DNA of 48,669 nucleotides, taken from positions 1 through 48,669 of the forward strand of contig JAIBDZ010000010.1 of the NCBI GenBank assembly GCA_024685975.1, read 5' to 3'. The notes under the pieces are model-generated. The model was not told the origin of the DNA, searched no databases, and saw nothing but the letters and a program-made list of their open reading frames with translations. The position numbers and the translations under genes were made by a program. Shown here piece by piece: positions 10,608-20,417 of the stretch. Each line of letters opens with the position of its first letter. Within the stretch, counting starts at the first letter, position 1. The stretch is from Piscirickettsiaceae bacterium. Lineage in GTDB: Bacteria; Pseudomonadota; Gammaproteobacteria; Nitrosococcales; Methylophagaceae.

Positions 10608-10632
10608 CTATTTTACTTGGTTTTTAGATAAT
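10604..10632 (+). promoter_or_regulatory. Sigma70-type promoter for erpA
   Basis: TTGACT at 10604-10609 and GATAAT at 10627-10632 are separated by 17 bases. Predicted transcription starts near 10639, leaving a leader of about 30 bases before erpA. It overlaps the bactofilin stop, so erpA can be expressed apart from the upstream operon. Confidence 0.65.
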
Positions 10633-10668
10633 ACTTGATCTACACTCTAGCTTGTTAGGAGCATCATT

Positions 10669-11013
10669 ATGTCAAGCGAAATGCCAAGCCCAGTTAAATT
10701 TACTGATTCAGCTGCGAATAAAGTCAGCGCGTTAATTGCTGAGGAAGGTAATGACCAATTAAAACTACGCGTGTTTATCACTGGCGGCGGCTGCTCTGGT
10801 TTTCAATATGGTTTTACATTTGAAGAAGAAGTCGGCGAAGATGACACTCAAGTTGAAAAAGCGGGAGTCACATTATTGATTGATCCTGCCAGCTATCAAT
10901 ATTTAGCCGGTGCTGAAATTGATTACAGCGATGGTATTGAAGGCGCACAATTTGTCATTCGTAATCCAAATGCCACCACAACATGTGGCTGCGGTTCTTC
11001 TTTCTCAGCTTAA
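10669..11013 (+). CDS. erpA: Iron-sulfur cluster insertion protein ErpA
   Basis: This 114-residue A-type carrier delivers Fe-S clusters to client proteins such as isoprenoid-synthesis enzymes. The three ligand cysteines are C42 ([10 protein letters not shown]), C106 and C108 ([10 protein letters not shown]). TAGGAG lies 7 bases before the ATG. The gene is convergent with mnmE, with only one base between the two stop codons and no obvious terminator hairpin. The position after the bactofilin favours ErpA over IscA, which normally sits in the isc operon. Confidence 0.95.
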   Translation: MSSEMPSPVKFTDSAANKVSALIAEEGNDQLKLRVFITGGGCSGFQYGFTFEEEVGEDDTQVEKAGVTLLIDPASYQYLAGAEIDYSDGIEGAQFVIRNPNATTTCGCGSSFSA

Positions 11014-11014
11014 A

Positions 11015-12355
11015 TTATTTACCAATACAAAAACTAGAAAAGATTTTCCCTAATAAATCGTCGCTAGTAAATGTACCCGTGATCTCGCCCAACGCCTGTT
11101 GGGCTTGTCGCAATTCTTCAGCCAACAACTCTCCGGCCCCCATACCCGTTAAACAGCTATATCCTGCTTCTATCGCCGTTCTAGCACGTTGTAAAGCATC
11201 TAAATGGCGACGGCGAGCAATAAAGACTCCTTCGTCTTGGGGTTGATAGCCAGCAACATCACATAAATGTTGTTGTAACAAATCAAGTCCTTCGCCTGTT
11301 TTCGCCGATAACGCAATAATCGTGCGGCCATTTTCTTCGCGAATACTCGCTCGTTGGCCTTCTCGATCGATTTTATTATGAATAATCGTCACCGGAATCG
11401 CGTCAGGGAAATACGCTAAAATCGCCTTATCCTCATCCGTAAGCTCATCGCGACCATCGGTCACCAATAAAATACGATCGGCCTCAGCCAATTCAGATTG
11501 GGTACGCTTAATGCCTTCTCGCTCTACGACATCGGTTGCTTCATGTAAGCCCGCTGTATCTGAGATCCGAAGCGGCAAACCACCAATGTGGATTTGCTCT
11601 CTTAATACATCCCGAGTCGTTCCCGCGACATCGGTTACAATTGCCGCATCATGTCCGGCTAATTGGTTATGTAAACTCGATTTTCCGGCATTAGGTTTGC
11701 CTGCTAAGACAACTTGCAGTCCATCACGTAATAAACGGCCTTGTTGAGCACTTGCTTTGATTGCATCGAGTGTCACCAGCAAAGCTTGCAACTGCTTATC
11801 AACTGCAGCTTCACCAAGAAAGTCAATTTCTTCATCACTAAAATCAATAGCAGCTTCAACATAAATCCGTAAATCAGTCAGTTGTTGAAGTAAGTTATTA
11901 ACGCGTTCAGAAAAAGCCCCTTGCAATGAACGCATAGCACTTTTTGCAGCTTGCTCAGTGGTACTTTCAATCAAATCAGCAATGGCTTCAGCTTGCGCCA
12001 AATCCATTTTATTATTCAAAAAAGCCCGCTCAGAAAACTCGCCCGGTTTTGCCATTCTTGCGCCGAGTTCTACCGCTCGTTGGCAGAGTTGATCTAATAC
12101 TATCGGGCTACCATGACCTTGCAGTTCAACAACATCCTCTCCGGTAAAAGAAGCAGGGTTAGGGAAAAACAAGGCAATACCACTATCGATAATCGTGCCA
12201 TCTTTATCTCTAAAGTGACCATATTCAGCATGGCGCGCGACCGGTTTCTTACTACAAATTTGTTCAACAATACTGGCGCTTAATGGTCCAGATAATCGAA
12301 CAACACCAACACCACCTCGCCCCGGTGCAGTCGCAACAGCAACTATCGTTTCCAT
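11015..12355 (-). CDS. mnmE: tRNA modification GTPase MnmE
   Basis: This 446-residue GTPase works with MnmG to make the 5-carboxymethylaminomethyl modification on wobble uridine of tRNA. The N-terminal folate-binding domain begins [19 protein letters not shown]. The G domain has P-loop GKPNAGKSS (219-227), DTAG and NKID motifs. The C-terminal CIGK motif (443-446), needed for modification, is intact. It is the distal gene of the rpmH-rnpA-yidD-yidC-mnmE cluster, 9 bases after yidC. Its partner mnmG is about 30 kb away in this window. Confidence 0.98.
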   Translation of the reverse strand: METIVAVATAPGRGGVGVVRLSGPLSASIVEQICSKKPVARHAEYGHFRDKDGTIIDSGIALFFPNPASFTGEDVVELQGHGSPIVLDQLCQRAVELGARMAKPGEFSERAFLNNKMDLAQAEAIADLIESTTEQAAKSAMRSLQGAFSERVNNLLQQLTDLRIYVEAAIDFSDEEIDFLGEAAVDKQLQALLVTLDAIKASAQQGRLLRDGLQVVLAGKPNAGKSSLHNQLAGHDAAIVTDVAGTTRDVLREQIHIGGLPLRISDTAGLHEATDVVEREGIKRTQSELAEADRILLVTDGRDELTDEDKAILAYFPDAIPVTIIHNKIDREGQRASIREENGRTIIALSAKTGEGLDLLQQHLCDVAGYQPQDEGVFIARRRHLDALQRARTAIEAGYSCLTGMGAGELLAEELRQAQQALGEITGTFTSDDLLGKIFSSFCIGK

Positions 12356-12364
12356 CGATACGGA

Positions 12365-14011
12365 CTAAATCGCGCCTAATTGACGTGTGATATACCATTG
12401 TTGTGCAATCGATAAGATATTATTCACAACCCAGTACAACACTAAGCCTGACGGGAAGAAAGCAAAGAACACGGTAAAGACGAGAGGAAAGACTTTCATG
12501 ACCATCGCCTGCGTTGGATCTTGCGGTGGCGGATTCAGCTTTTGCTGAATAAACATACTGACACCAAAGATCAACGGCAAAATGAAATAAGGATCCAATG
12601 CGGTTAGATCGTTAATCCAAAGAATAAAGTCTGCTTGGCGTAACTCAATACTTTCAACTAAAACCCAATAGAATGCTAAAAAGACCGGCATCTGTACCAA
12701 GATAGGTAAACACCCACCCAATGGATTAATTTTCTCGGTTTTATAGAGTTCCATCATCGCTTTATTAAATTGCTGCTTATCATCACCATAGCGTTCTTTC
12801 AACGCCGTTAATTTTGGCGTTAACTTACGCATTCCAGCCATCGAACGATAGCTTGCTGCAGACAATTTAAAAAAGGCTAGCTTAATCAATACCGTTAAGA
12901 AAACAATTGACCAGCCCCAGTTATTCGTCAGTTTATGGATCCATTCCATCACCATAAATAAGGGCTGAGAAATAATGGTTAAAACACCATAATCTACGGT
13001 TAAATCTAAATTATCGGCAATCGGCTCTAGACGTTTATGTTCTTTTGGCCCTAAATACATTTGATAGCGCGCCTCACTGGTGTCACCCGATGCGACTTGC
13101 ATCGTCGGCATTTTCACACCAGATGTATAATTACGTTCATTAATCGATTTACCATAAAAATCTTTTGCTTGATCGTCTAATGACGGCACCATCGCAGCCA
13201 CAAAATAATGTTGCAACATTGCAGACCAGCCCGTTGTCGCTGTCTTGGTATACGATTGATCATCTAAATCATCAAAATCAATTTTTTCATATTCCTCACC
13301 TGGACTAGAAAAAACAGCACCGGTATAGGTATAAATCAGCGTTCTGTCATCGCTTGGTCGTTCACGGTTAAATTGTGCATAAGGATAAGCAACAAATGTT
13401 TGACCGCTTTGATTTGTGATCTCATATGACACGTCGACTAAATAACTATCACGCTTAAAAGTGTACGTTTTCTTAACGCGTAAGCCTGCATCAGACTGCC
13501 AATATAGAGGAACGGTTAGTTCATCTTGTCCATCTGACAAGATATATTCAGATTGTTCAGCTTGATATTGCTCATAATGTGTTGGCGCATCAACATCAGA
13601 GCGAAGACCTGATTGCACAACAAAAAACTGGCCAGCCTTATCACTCAAAAACTGAACCGGTATATTCGGATCACTTGAATCAACAGGATACTGCAATAAG
13701 GCTAAGCGGCGAATATCAGCCCCTTTAGGATCAATATAAGCATCAATCACATCTGTTTTAATATGGACTTGGCTCACAGAACTCGTCTGAGGTAAAGCAG
13801 CAAGCTCCGGCAAACTATCGTCTGCGGCAGCATTTATCACCGGCAAATCAGGGAGATCAGCTTGTACATCAGCACCCGCCTGTTCGGAAGTGACTTCCGT
13901 TGTTTGTTGCGTCATTTCTAAAGGACGAACATAGTCGCGTTGCCATGCTTCCCATAGTAGAAGAGAAACAACTAATAAGCCGAAAATGAGAAAGGTTTTG
14001 ATATTATCCAT
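12365..14011 (-). CDS. yidC: Membrane protein insertase YidC
   Basis: This 548-residue inner-membrane insertase/chaperone works alone or with SecYEG. An N-terminal membrane anchor (about residues 6-22) precedes an acidic, low-complexity linker (about 35-75) and the large periplasmic P1 domain (about 80-340). The conserved 60KD_IMP core from about residue 350 includes [41 protein letters not shown] and [10 protein letters not shown]. The start overlaps the yidD end by 8 bases. Length matches other gammaproteobacterial YidC proteins. Confidence 0.97.
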   Translation of the reverse strand: MDNIKTFLIFGLLVVSLLLWEAWQRDYVRPLEMTQQTTEVTSEQAGADVQADLPDLPVINAAADDSLPELAALPQTSSVSQVHIKTDVIDAYIDPKGADIRRLALLQYPVDSSDPNIPVQFLSDKAGQFFVVQSGLRSDVDAPTHYEQYQAEQSEYILSDGQDELTVPLYWQSDAGLRVKKTYTFKRDSYLVDVSYEITNQSGQTFVAYPYAQFNRERPSDDRTLIYTYTGAVFSSPGEEYEKIDFDDLDDQSYTKTATTGWSAMLQHYFVAAMVPSLDDQAKDFYGKSINERNYTSGVKMPTMQVASGDTSEARYQMYLGPKEHKRLEPIADNLDLTVDYGVLTIISQPLFMVMEWIHKLTNNWGWSIVFLTVLIKLAFFKLSAASYRSMAGMRKLTPKLTALKERYGDDKQQFNKAMMELYKTEKINPLGGCLPILVQMPVFLAFYWVLVESIELRQADFILWINDLTALDPYFILPLIFGVSMFIQQKLNPPPQDPTQAMVMKVFPLVFTVFFAFFPSGLVLYWVVNNILSIAQQWYITRQLGAI

Positions 14012-14240
14012 TACGTTTGTCTATTTTTAAATCAGGAACAGGATCATCCCCACCCTCATGCCAAGGATGACAATGTGATAACCGGCGTAAACCAAGCCAA
14101 GTACCGCGAAATATGCCGAAACGAGTTATTGCTTCTATCATATAAGTGGAGCAAGTAGGATGAAAACGACAATTTGAACCCAATAATGGGCTAATCAGAA
14201 ATTGATATGCTCGAATGAGTCCAACTAGGATTTTTGCCAC
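14004..14240 (-). CDS. yidD: Membrane protein insertion efficiency factor YidD
   Basis: This small amphipathic membrane-associated protein assists YidC. The hallmark [26 protein letters not shown], then [20 protein letters not shown], is complete, including three conserved cysteines. I chose the GTG at 14240 (78 residues), which overlaps the end of rnpA by 16 bases. The frame is open up to a TTG at 14282 (92 residues), but that is a rare start deep inside rnpA. Both choices contain the whole domain. Confidence 0.9.
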   Translation of the reverse strand: MAKILVGLIRAYQFLISPLLGSNCRFHPTCSTYMIEAITRFGIFRGTWLGLRRLSHCHPWHEGGDDPVPDLKIDKRNG

Positions 14241-14578
14241 TGTGTTGCCACCGTTTGCCAATGTTGCTCTAATGTCGCCCAAATTTGCTTTATATCGCGT
14301 TGGCTCACATCAGCCCGCGACAAAACAACGATATCAATATTGGCTAACACAGATTGATGTTGCCGAAATGATGTTCTTATAACCCGTTTTAATCGGTTAC
14401 GACGCGACGCTAACTTAATATGCTTCTTCGCAATCGCCAACCCTAAACGAGGATGTCCAACTGAATTTTCTATTGTTAACACCGTCAGACCACCGCGACT
14501 AGAACGTTTTGCCTGACGAAACACCCGAGAATAGTCTCTCGGGTTATTCATTCTCATGGCCCGGCTAAACTTTGCCAA
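14225..14578 (-). CDS. rnpA: Ribonuclease P protein component
   Basis: This 117-residue basic protein is the subunit of RNase P that matures tRNA 5' ends. The family core [32 protein letters not shown] contains the RNR motif. The N-terminal [17 protein letters not shown] matches the usual start of the family. It therefore probably begins at a TTG (14578), supported by GGGAGG at 14585-14590 with a 6-base spacer. The first ATG (14557) would remove conserved residues. It lies between rpmH and yidD as usual. Confidence 0.95.
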   Translation of the reverse strand: MAKFSRAMRMNNPRDYSRVFRQAKRSSRGGLTVLTIENSVGHPRLGLAIAKKHIKLASRRNRLKRVIRTSFRQHQSVLANIDIVVLSRADVSQRDIKQIWATLEQHWQTVATQWQKS

Positions 14579-14604
14579 GTCATGCCTCCCTATGCGAGAG
14601 AAAA

Positions 14605-14739
14605 TTAAACAGTTAAGCTTGCACGACCTTTAGCACGGCGAGCATTGATCACACGACGACCACCAACAGTTTTCATACGAGCACGGAAACCATGAGTACG
14701 GTTGCGCTTTAAATTACTAGGTTGAAAAGTTCTTTTCAT
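14605..14739 (-). CDS. rpmH: 50S ribosomal protein L34
   Basis: This 44-residue, extremely basic ribosomal protein begins [19 protein letters not shown] and ends [10 protein letters not shown], the invariant L34 pattern. GGAG lies 8 bases before the ATG. It is the first gene of the rpmH-rnpA-yidD-yidC-mnmE operon, read away from dnaA. It is served by the promoter at 14808-14837. Confidence 0.97.
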   Translation of the reverse strand: MKRTFQPSNLKRNRTHGFRARMKTVGGRRVINARRAKGRASLTV

Positions 14740-14991
14740 TTCACCAACTCCATCATAAACGATTATTTGCCACTAAAATAAGCATCCAGTTAGGCAAAAG
14801 GGGAGAAATTATAGTGTGTTACCCACCCATAAGTCAAACCTTACATCAACATCATGACATAAGTTTTACTTGATAAAATCAAACATTGGCGATAACGTTA
14901 CCAGTCTTACTTCGACGTACATTATAATGTTATCTTCTTATCTTGTATAAGCCTAAATTAACTTCATCGCAACGACATCCAAGGAGTCCAT
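14740..14991. other. Divergent rpmH/dnaA control region
   Basis: This AT-rich gap of 252 bases separates rpmH (-) from dnaA (+). Besides the rpmH promoter it holds two short perfect palindromes: TAACGTTA at 14893-14900 and ACATTATAATGT at 14919-14930. The second contains a consensus TATAAT (14923-14928), a candidate dnaA -10 box without a good -35. No cluster of DnaA boxes (TTATCCACA-like) is present, so I cannot call this oriC. Confidence 0.55.
14808..14837 (-). promoter_or_regulatory. Sigma70-type promoter for rpmH operon
   Basis: On the minus strand TTGACT (14837-14832) and TATAAT (14813-14808) are separated by 18 bases. Transcription would start near 14801 and leave a leader of about 60 bases. 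Both boxes are near consensus, as expected for a ribosomal protein operon. Confidence 0.7.
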
Positions 14992-16338
14992 GTGTCTTCA
15001 TCCCTATGGGAAAATTGTCTCTCCCATCTTGAAGGTGAACTAACCGTTCAACAGCTAAACACATGGCTGCGTCCTTTACATGCCGTTGAGTCAGGCGACA
15101 CCCTTAAATTACTTGCGCCCAACGCGTACGTACAAGCGTGGGTTCAAGAACAGCTTGAATTAAAAATTCATGATCTGATCACCCAATTAAGCCAAGGTAA
15201 TATCACGCGCATTCATATCGAAGTGGGCACCCATACCCTCGATCCTGAGCCAGAAAAAAAACCAGAACCAACACAGTCAAGCAAAGCGATGCCGCAAAGA
15301 GCAACGCCTGCACTAGGCAGTCCGATGAACCCATTATTTACATTTGACACTTTTGTTGAAGGTAAATCTAACCAAATCGCGCGCGCCAGTTCATTACATG
15401 TCGCAGAAGCGCCTGGAACATCAGGATATAACCCCCTATTTTTATATGGTGGTACAGGTTTAGGCAAAACGCATTTAATGTTGGCTGTCGGTAATCAAAT
15501 CAAAAAAGATAATCCTAGCGCTAAGGTTATGTACCTCTCTTCCGAACGTTTTGTGCAAGATATGATTACCTCTTTGCGCAACAATGTGATTGATGAGTTT
15601 AAAGCCCATTACCGTAATGTCGACGCCTTATTAATTGATGATATCCAATTCTTCTCAAAAAAAGAACGTTCACAAGAAGAGTTCTTCTATACCTTTAATA
15701 ATCTACTCGAAGGCCAGCGCCAAATTATTTTAACGTGTGATCGTTTCCCTAAAGAAGTTGAAAACTTAGATGAACGTCTTCAATCACGCTTAAGTTGGGG
15801 ACTGACAGTTGCGATCGAACCGCCAGAGTTGGAAACCCGCGTCGCCATCTTAATTAAAAAAGCCCAACAAAACCTCATTAACCTCCCTGATGATGTGGCC
15901 TTTTTTATCGCCAAGCGCATCCGCTCTAATGTGCGCGATCTAGAAGGCGCATTACAACGTGTGATGGCTTATGCCCGCTTCACTCGCCAACCACTTTCAA
16001 TTGAAATGGCACAAGAAGCGCTAAAAGATTTATTAGCCTTACATCAAAAACTCGTCACCTTAGAAAGTATTCAGAAAACTGTCGCCGAATATTACAAAAT
16101 TCGCGTCTCTGATTTATTATCCAAGAAACGAACACGCTCTATTGCAAGACCAAGGCAAGTTGCTATGTCCTTAGCCAAGGAATTAACCAATCATAGCTTG
16201 CCTGAAATCGGCGATGCGTTTGGCGGTCGTGATCACACCACCGTATTACATGCTTGCCGTAAAGTCGTCGAATTACTTGAAACCGACAGCCGAATAGCCG
16301 AAGATCACCGAAACCTCCTCCGAACTCTATCTAGCTAA
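14992..16338 (+). CDS. dnaA: Chromosomal replication initiator DnaA
   Basis: This 448-residue AAA+ ATPase binds DnaA boxes and opens the origin. Domain I starts [16 protein letters not shown]. Domain II is a Pro/Glu/Gln linker (about 84-112). Domain III has Walker A GGTGLGKT (153-160) and Walker B LLIDDIQF. Domain IV carries the box-binding signature [14 protein letters not shown]. The start is GTG at 14992 with AAGGAG 5 bases upstream; the overlapping ATG at 14990 is out of frame. dnaN follows after a short gap. Confidence 0.98.
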   Translation: MSSSLWENCLSHLEGELTVQQLNTWLRPLHAVESGDTLKLLAPNAYVQAWVQEQLELKIHDLITQLSQGNITRIHIEVGTHTLDPEPEKKPEPTQSSKAMPQRATPALGSPMNPLFTFDTFVEGKSNQIARASSLHVAEAPGTSGYNPLFLYGGTGLGKTHLMLAVGNQIKKDNPSAKVMYLSSERFVQDMITSLRNNVIDEFKAHYRNVDALLIDDIQFFSKKERSQEEFFYTFNNLLEGQRQIILTCDRFPKEVENLDERLQSRLSWGLTVAIEPPELETRVAILIKKAQQNLINLPDDVAFFIAKRIRSNVRDLEGALQRVMAYARFTRQPLSIEMAQEALKDLLALHQKLVTLESIQKTVAEYYKIRVSDLLSKKRTRSIARPRQVAMSLAKELTNHSLPEIGDAFGGRDHTTVLHACRKVVELLETDSRIAEDHRNLLRTLSS

Positions 16339-16352
16339 GCGAGAGAATGACC

Positions 16353-17456
16353 ATGCAGTTTACCGTCAGCCAAGAAACCATTGTCCGACCATTACAGCTT
16401 GTCTGCAGCATTGTCGAACGACGTGCCACATTACCGATATTATCCACTATCTTAATGAAAACACACGACAATCAACTTACGCTCACCAGTACCGATATGG
16501 AACTGGAAATGATTGCCACTTTACCCGTCGCAGTGGAACAAGAAGGCAAAACTACCGTTTCAGCCAGAAAATTTCTAGACATTTGTCGTGCCCTGCCCGC
16601 CAATGCCACTATCAGCTTTAGCGCAGAAAAAAATAAAGCCCTCGTCAAAGCGGGGAAAAGTCGATTTTCCCTATCTACATTACCCAGTGAAGACTTTCCT
16701 GATAGCGAAGGGGCTAATTACACCGACGAAATCAGCTTACCGCAGTCAGCTTTAAAGTCACTCTTTGATGAAACCAGTTTTGCTATGGCAAGCCAAGATG
16801 TCCGTTATTATTTGAATGGCCTATTGTTAGAGCACGATGACGAGACATTACGTGCCGTCGCAACAGATGGACATCGCCTCGCCTTAGGCAGTTTAACAAC
16901 AAGCCAAAAAGCAGCGGAAAAAAGCAGTGTTATCGTGCCAAGAAAGGCGATTCTTGAATTAGGTCGATTATTAAATGACAGCGAAGACAATGTCACCATT
17001 GCCTTGAGTAATCAGCAAATCAAAGTGGCTTTACCAGATTTACATTTCACATCAAAATTAATTGATGGTCAGTTCCCAAATTATCAACGTGTCATTCCAT
17101 TGGGCGGAGATAAAGAAGTGATCGCTGAGCGCGAAGCCCTTAAACAGGCATTATCACGCGCCGCCATCTTATCTAATGACAAACACCGCAGCGTTCGCAT
17201 CAACCTCGAAAATGGCTTATTTAAAGCCACCGTCGTCAACCAAGAACAAGAATCTGCAGAAGAAGAAATCACCGTAGAGTACGAAGGCCCATCATTAGAA
17301 ATCGCCTTTAATAATGCCTATTTATTAGACCTCTTAAATGCGATCCCAGATGATAAAGTAAAAATGTTATTCAGCGATGACAATAGTAGTGTTTTGATTA
17401 CGCCATTTGATGATAAATTGGCCAGACAATACGTTGTCATGCCAATGCGATTATAA
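16353..17456 (+). CDS. dnaN: DNA polymerase III beta subunit (sliding clamp)
   Basis: This 367-residue protein is the ring-shaped clamp that tethers DNA polymerase III. It starts MQFTVSQETIVRPLQ, like the family, and ends YVVMPMRL. I use the ATG at 16353, with GAGAG 7 bases upstream. The ATG two codons earlier (16347) sits too close to that ribosome site. Unusually for this class, recF and gyrB do not follow: the next gene is a convergent antiporter 5 bases away. Confidence 0.97.
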   Translation: MQFTVSQETIVRPLQLVCSIVERRATLPILSTILMKTHDNQLTLTSTDMELEMIATLPVAVEQEGKTTVSARKFLDICRALPANATISFSAEKNKALVKAGKSRFSLSTLPSEDFPDSEGANYTDEISLPQSALKSLFDETSFAMASQDVRYYLNGLLLEHDDETLRAVATDGHRLALGSLTTSQKAAEKSSVIVPRKAILELGRLLNDSEDNVTIALSNQQIKVALPDLHFTSKLIDGQFPNYQRVIPLGGDKEVIAEREALKQALSRAAILSNDKHRSVRINLENGLFKATVVNQEQESAEEEITVEYEGPSLEIAFNNAYLLDLLNAIPDDKVKMLFSDDNSSVLITPFDDKLARQYVVMPMRL

Positions 17457-17461
17457 GGCGT

Positions 17462-19192
17462 TTAGTGACGAAGCTCGCCCATCACCACGCGATGATCTGA
17501 CACTTTCTGCACCACATCTGAATAATAGTCGTTTCTAAAAGCAGCAATAACATCATCGATGGCTTCCTGCTCTAACCCTGTTCCTAATAACACTTCTTGC
17601 GATAAACGCAGGCTTGTTTCTAAGGTTTCAGATACGGTTGTCGATGCGCCTTGGGTAATCAAATTCGCACAATGGCGTCGATCTTTTGCACGGGCATGCA
17701 CCGGTAAATTAGGATAATACTGACGTACTAATGGGATCAGATTGGCAAAATGTTCAGGATTATCCATCGCCACCACGACCATTTTTGCTTTACTGGCGCC
17801 AGCCGCCTGTAAGACTTTAATATTACTGGCATCCCCGTAATACACGCTAAACCCTTGTTCTCTAGCAGCTTTCACCCGAGACTGACTCATATCAATGCCG
17901 ATATAAGGCACATCAGCGGCATTGAGAATAGCGCCAATCCTCGCACCCACTCGACCAAATCCAGCTAAAATCACATGGCCTTCAGTCTCTTCAAACAATG
18001 AACTAAAGTCGCCTTCTTTCTCTTGTTTTGCCGGTGTTCGACTGGCCAGAATATTTGCCCCTTTCACTACGAAAGGCGTCAATACCATTGTTAATGCAAT
18101 CACTAATGTCAGCAAATTGGCTAATGCTGATCCCAATACGCCAGATGCAGTTGCAAAGCCAAACATCACAAAACCAAATTCACCACTTTGTGATAACAAG
18201 GCTGCTGTTTGCAAAGACACATTATGTTGTGAGCCAGAAAAGCGTGCTAACAGATAGACAACGACCCCTTTCACCATCATTAGGCCCAAGGTCAGGCCAA
18301 TCACAACAAAAAACTCATTCCACAATAACGCAAAATCAATGCCCATACCGACCGTCATAAAAAACAGGCCCAGTAAAATCCCTCTAAAAGGCAAAATATC
18401 TGCTTCTATTTGATGTCGGTAATGGGATTCAGCCAGCATTATTCCTGCTAAGAAAGCCCCCAGCGCCATAGAAAACCCAATCTGCTCCATGATCCAAGCC
18501 ATTCCCAAGACCAATAAAACCGCTAACGCCACAAAAACATCCGGATCTTGGCTTGCAACAATTTTACTAAGGATGGGGTTTAATAAATAATGCCCTGCGA
18601 CCAGTAATGCAATGATGACCAAAACGGAATACATCAAATTCATACTCGACTCACCCGCATCGACATGACCGCCAGCGAGGAATGACACCAAGGCCAATAA
18701 AGGCACCACAGCGATATCTTGCAACAATAAAACGGACAAAGACATTTGCCCCATACGGGTAGAAATACCGCCTCGTTCAGCCAGTAACTTTAAACAGAAA
18801 GCCGTAGAGGATAGAGCTAAGCCAAAGCCAATAATAATGGCTTCGTTTTGCGAAACCCCACAAGCCATGGCCGCAATGTACAGCACACCGGCCGTCACTA
18901 ATAACTGGCCTAAACCTAGGCCAACAACCATTTTTCGCATTTGCCAGAGTTTGTCGGCTTTTAGCTCTATTCCGAGCACAAATAGCAGAAAAATGACGCC
19001 AAATTCGCCTAAATGACGAATTTTATCGACTTCAGTTAAGAGACCAAAGCCCCAAGGACCGAGCACAACACCTGCTGCCAAATAACCTAGAATCGCCCCA
19101 AGCCTAATGGCGTGAAAGAAAGGAACAACAACAACGGTAGCTAATAATAAAGTAAGAATATCAACTAAGTAATGAGTGTCTACTCCACTCAT
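17462..19192 (-). CDS. Kef-type CPA2 monovalent cation/proton antiporter with RCK domain
   Basis: This 576-residue membrane protein has about twelve hydrophobic helices (residues 5-380) of the Na+/H+ exchanger CPA2 fold. A cytoplasmic TrkA-N/RCK domain follows (about 405-520) with the nucleotide-binding motif GFGRVGARIG. It resembles KefB/KefC, which exchange K+ for H+ during electrophile or pH stress, but ion specificity cannot be read from sequence. It lies 19 bases after hemY on the same strand, so it may be the last gene of the haem operon. No ancillary KefF/KefG gene is adjacent. Confidence 0.88.
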   Translation of the reverse strand: MSGVDTHYLVDILTLLLATVVVVPFFHAIRLGAILGYLAAGVVLGPWGFGLLTEVDKIRHLGEFGVIFLLFVLGIELKADKLWQMRKMVVGLGLGQLLVTAGVLYIAAMACGVSQNEAIIIGFGLALSSTAFCLKLLAERGGISTRMGQMSLSVLLLQDIAVVPLLALVSFLAGGHVDAGESSMNLMYSVLVIIALLVAGHYLLNPILSKIVASQDPDVFVALAVLLVLGMAWIMEQIGFSMALGAFLAGIMLAESHYRHQIEADILPFRGILLGLFFMTVGMGIDFALLWNEFFVVIGLTLGLMMVKGVVVYLLARFSGSQHNVSLQTAALLSQSGEFGFVMFGFATASGVLGSALANLLTLVIALTMVLTPFVVKGANILASRTPAKQEKEGDFSSLFEETEGHVILAGFGRVGARIGAILNAADVPYIGIDMSQSRVKAAREQGFSVYYGDASNIKVLQAAGASKAKMVVVAMDNPEHFANLIPLVRQYYPNLPVHARAKDRRHCANLITQGASTTVSETLETSLRLSQEVLLGTGLEQEAIDDVIAAFRNDYYSDVVQKVSDHRVVMGELRH

Positions 19193-19211
19193 TGTTTCTT
19201 CACTGTATTCA

Positions 19212-20417
19212 TTAACTACTCAATAATGTCGACTGCGATAGCATCAATTCTAAACCTTGACGATAAGCAGCCACTTCTTCTTTTTCTCGGCCGCCTTGAG
19301 CCTGGTACACTTCAGCTAAGACCTGATAAGTCTCACCACGCGGGCCAATAGCGATACTTTGTTGCAAATATTGCTCCGCTTTCTCAAATGCTTTGTTTGC
19401 CAAGGCAATGCGCCCTAGGGATAATAACAGCCAAGGGTTATCCGGATGTTGTGATAGCCATTTTTCAGCCCGTTCCACTTGCCCATCATGGTTATCAATA
19501 TGAATTAAGCCATATTGATAGGCTAAACGATCACTCCATTCATTATTCATAAAGGCTTCAATCAACGGCCCAGCCTCTTTACCACGTTGTTGCAAAATCA
19601 ATGCTGTTGTATACGCATTCAACATCGGTTCTGTATATCGAATTTTAGTCGGTGCCTGTTGCCAAATATCACTGACTCTTTGCCAATCTTGCTCTGCAAT
19701 AGCAGACTCTAATTGTCCCACTGTCGCATCTGTTGAAAGGTCTTTCATACCAGAGGCATCGAGTACATGGCGTTTACGTAAGTCTGGCAACACATCTTGC
19801 ACCGCCTGCCATTCGTTCATATCAGAATAAAGCTGTTGCAATAATTTCAATACATGAGGGTGCTTAGGGTGTGACTCCCTTAACCGCTGTAATGTGGCTA
19901 ATGCTTGTTCTTTCTGATCGGCATCAATCAATAATTCAGCTTGAACGATGCCAATCGCGATATCCGCCTTGTCCGACGTATCATGGGCTAAACGTAAATA
20001 ATTATCCCGACGCTCACCCGCTCGTTGCTTTTGAGCCGCACGGGCTGCGGATAGATAATGCAGTAAAGGCGCTTCGCTATGGCCGGCATAACGCATTAAA
20101 GCCCGCTCAGCTTCTGCCCAGCGCCCTTCTTCCAGCATAATTAAACCTTGCGTCAATGATTTATTGGCGCGACTTAATCGTTTTGCTGATTGCCAACGAG
20201 ATAATCGTGATGGCGCCCGCTTAATCGCAACTAAGCTTCGTAAAGTGAAATACCCAGCCAACACTAACAACACAAAGGCAACAATAAACACAACCAGTGA
20301 TGTCTCTAAACTCCAATGGCCGTATTGAAATAGAACAAAGCCAGGCTCAAAGTCAGCCAGCCACATCAGGCCACTGCCAATCAGCAGCGCCAAAGCAAAG
20401 ATGATCAGCAATTTCAT
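19212..20417 (-). CDS. hemY: HemY-type TPR membrane protein of the haem operon
   Basis: This 401-residue protein has two N-terminal membrane segments (about 3-20 and 40-62) followed by TPR-like helical repeats. It matches proteobacterial HemY (HemY_N domain) and is distinct from the oxidase called HemY in Gram-positives. Recognisable segments are GYFTLRSLVAIKRAPSRL near residue 55 and LLSLGRIALANKAFEKAEQYLQQSI in a late TPR. Its role in haem synthesis is still poorly defined. Its start overlaps the hemX stop by one base, indicating coupling. Confidence 0.9.
   Translation of the reverse strand: MKLLIIFALALLIGSGLMWLADFEPGFVLFQYGHWSLETSLVVFIVAFVLLVLAGYFTLRSLVAIKRAPSRLSRWQSAKRLSRANKSLTQGLIMLEEGRWAEAERALMRYAGHSEAPLLHYLSAARAAQKQRAGERRDNYLRLAHDTSDKADIAIGIVQAELLIDADQKEQALATLQRLRESHPKHPHVLKLLQQLYSDMNEWQAVQDVLPDLRKRHVLDASGMKDLSTDATVGQLESAIAEQDWQRVSDIWQQAPTKIRYTEPMLNAYTTALILQQRGKEAGPLIEAFMNNEWSDRLAYQYGLIHIDNHDGQVERAEKWLSQHPDNPWLLLSLGRIALANKAFEKAEQYLQQSIAIGPRGETYQVLAEVYQAQGGREKEEVAAYRQGLELMLSQSTLLSS

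Noticed and set aside
14241-14282. Longer YidD starting at TTG 14282
   Set aside because: Rare start codon deep in rnpA; the added residues are not conserved in the family and GTG 14240 gives a complete domain.
14740-14991. oriC upstream of dnaA
   Set aside because: The region is AT-rich and well placed, but I found no cluster of DnaA boxes, only promoter elements and two short palindromes.
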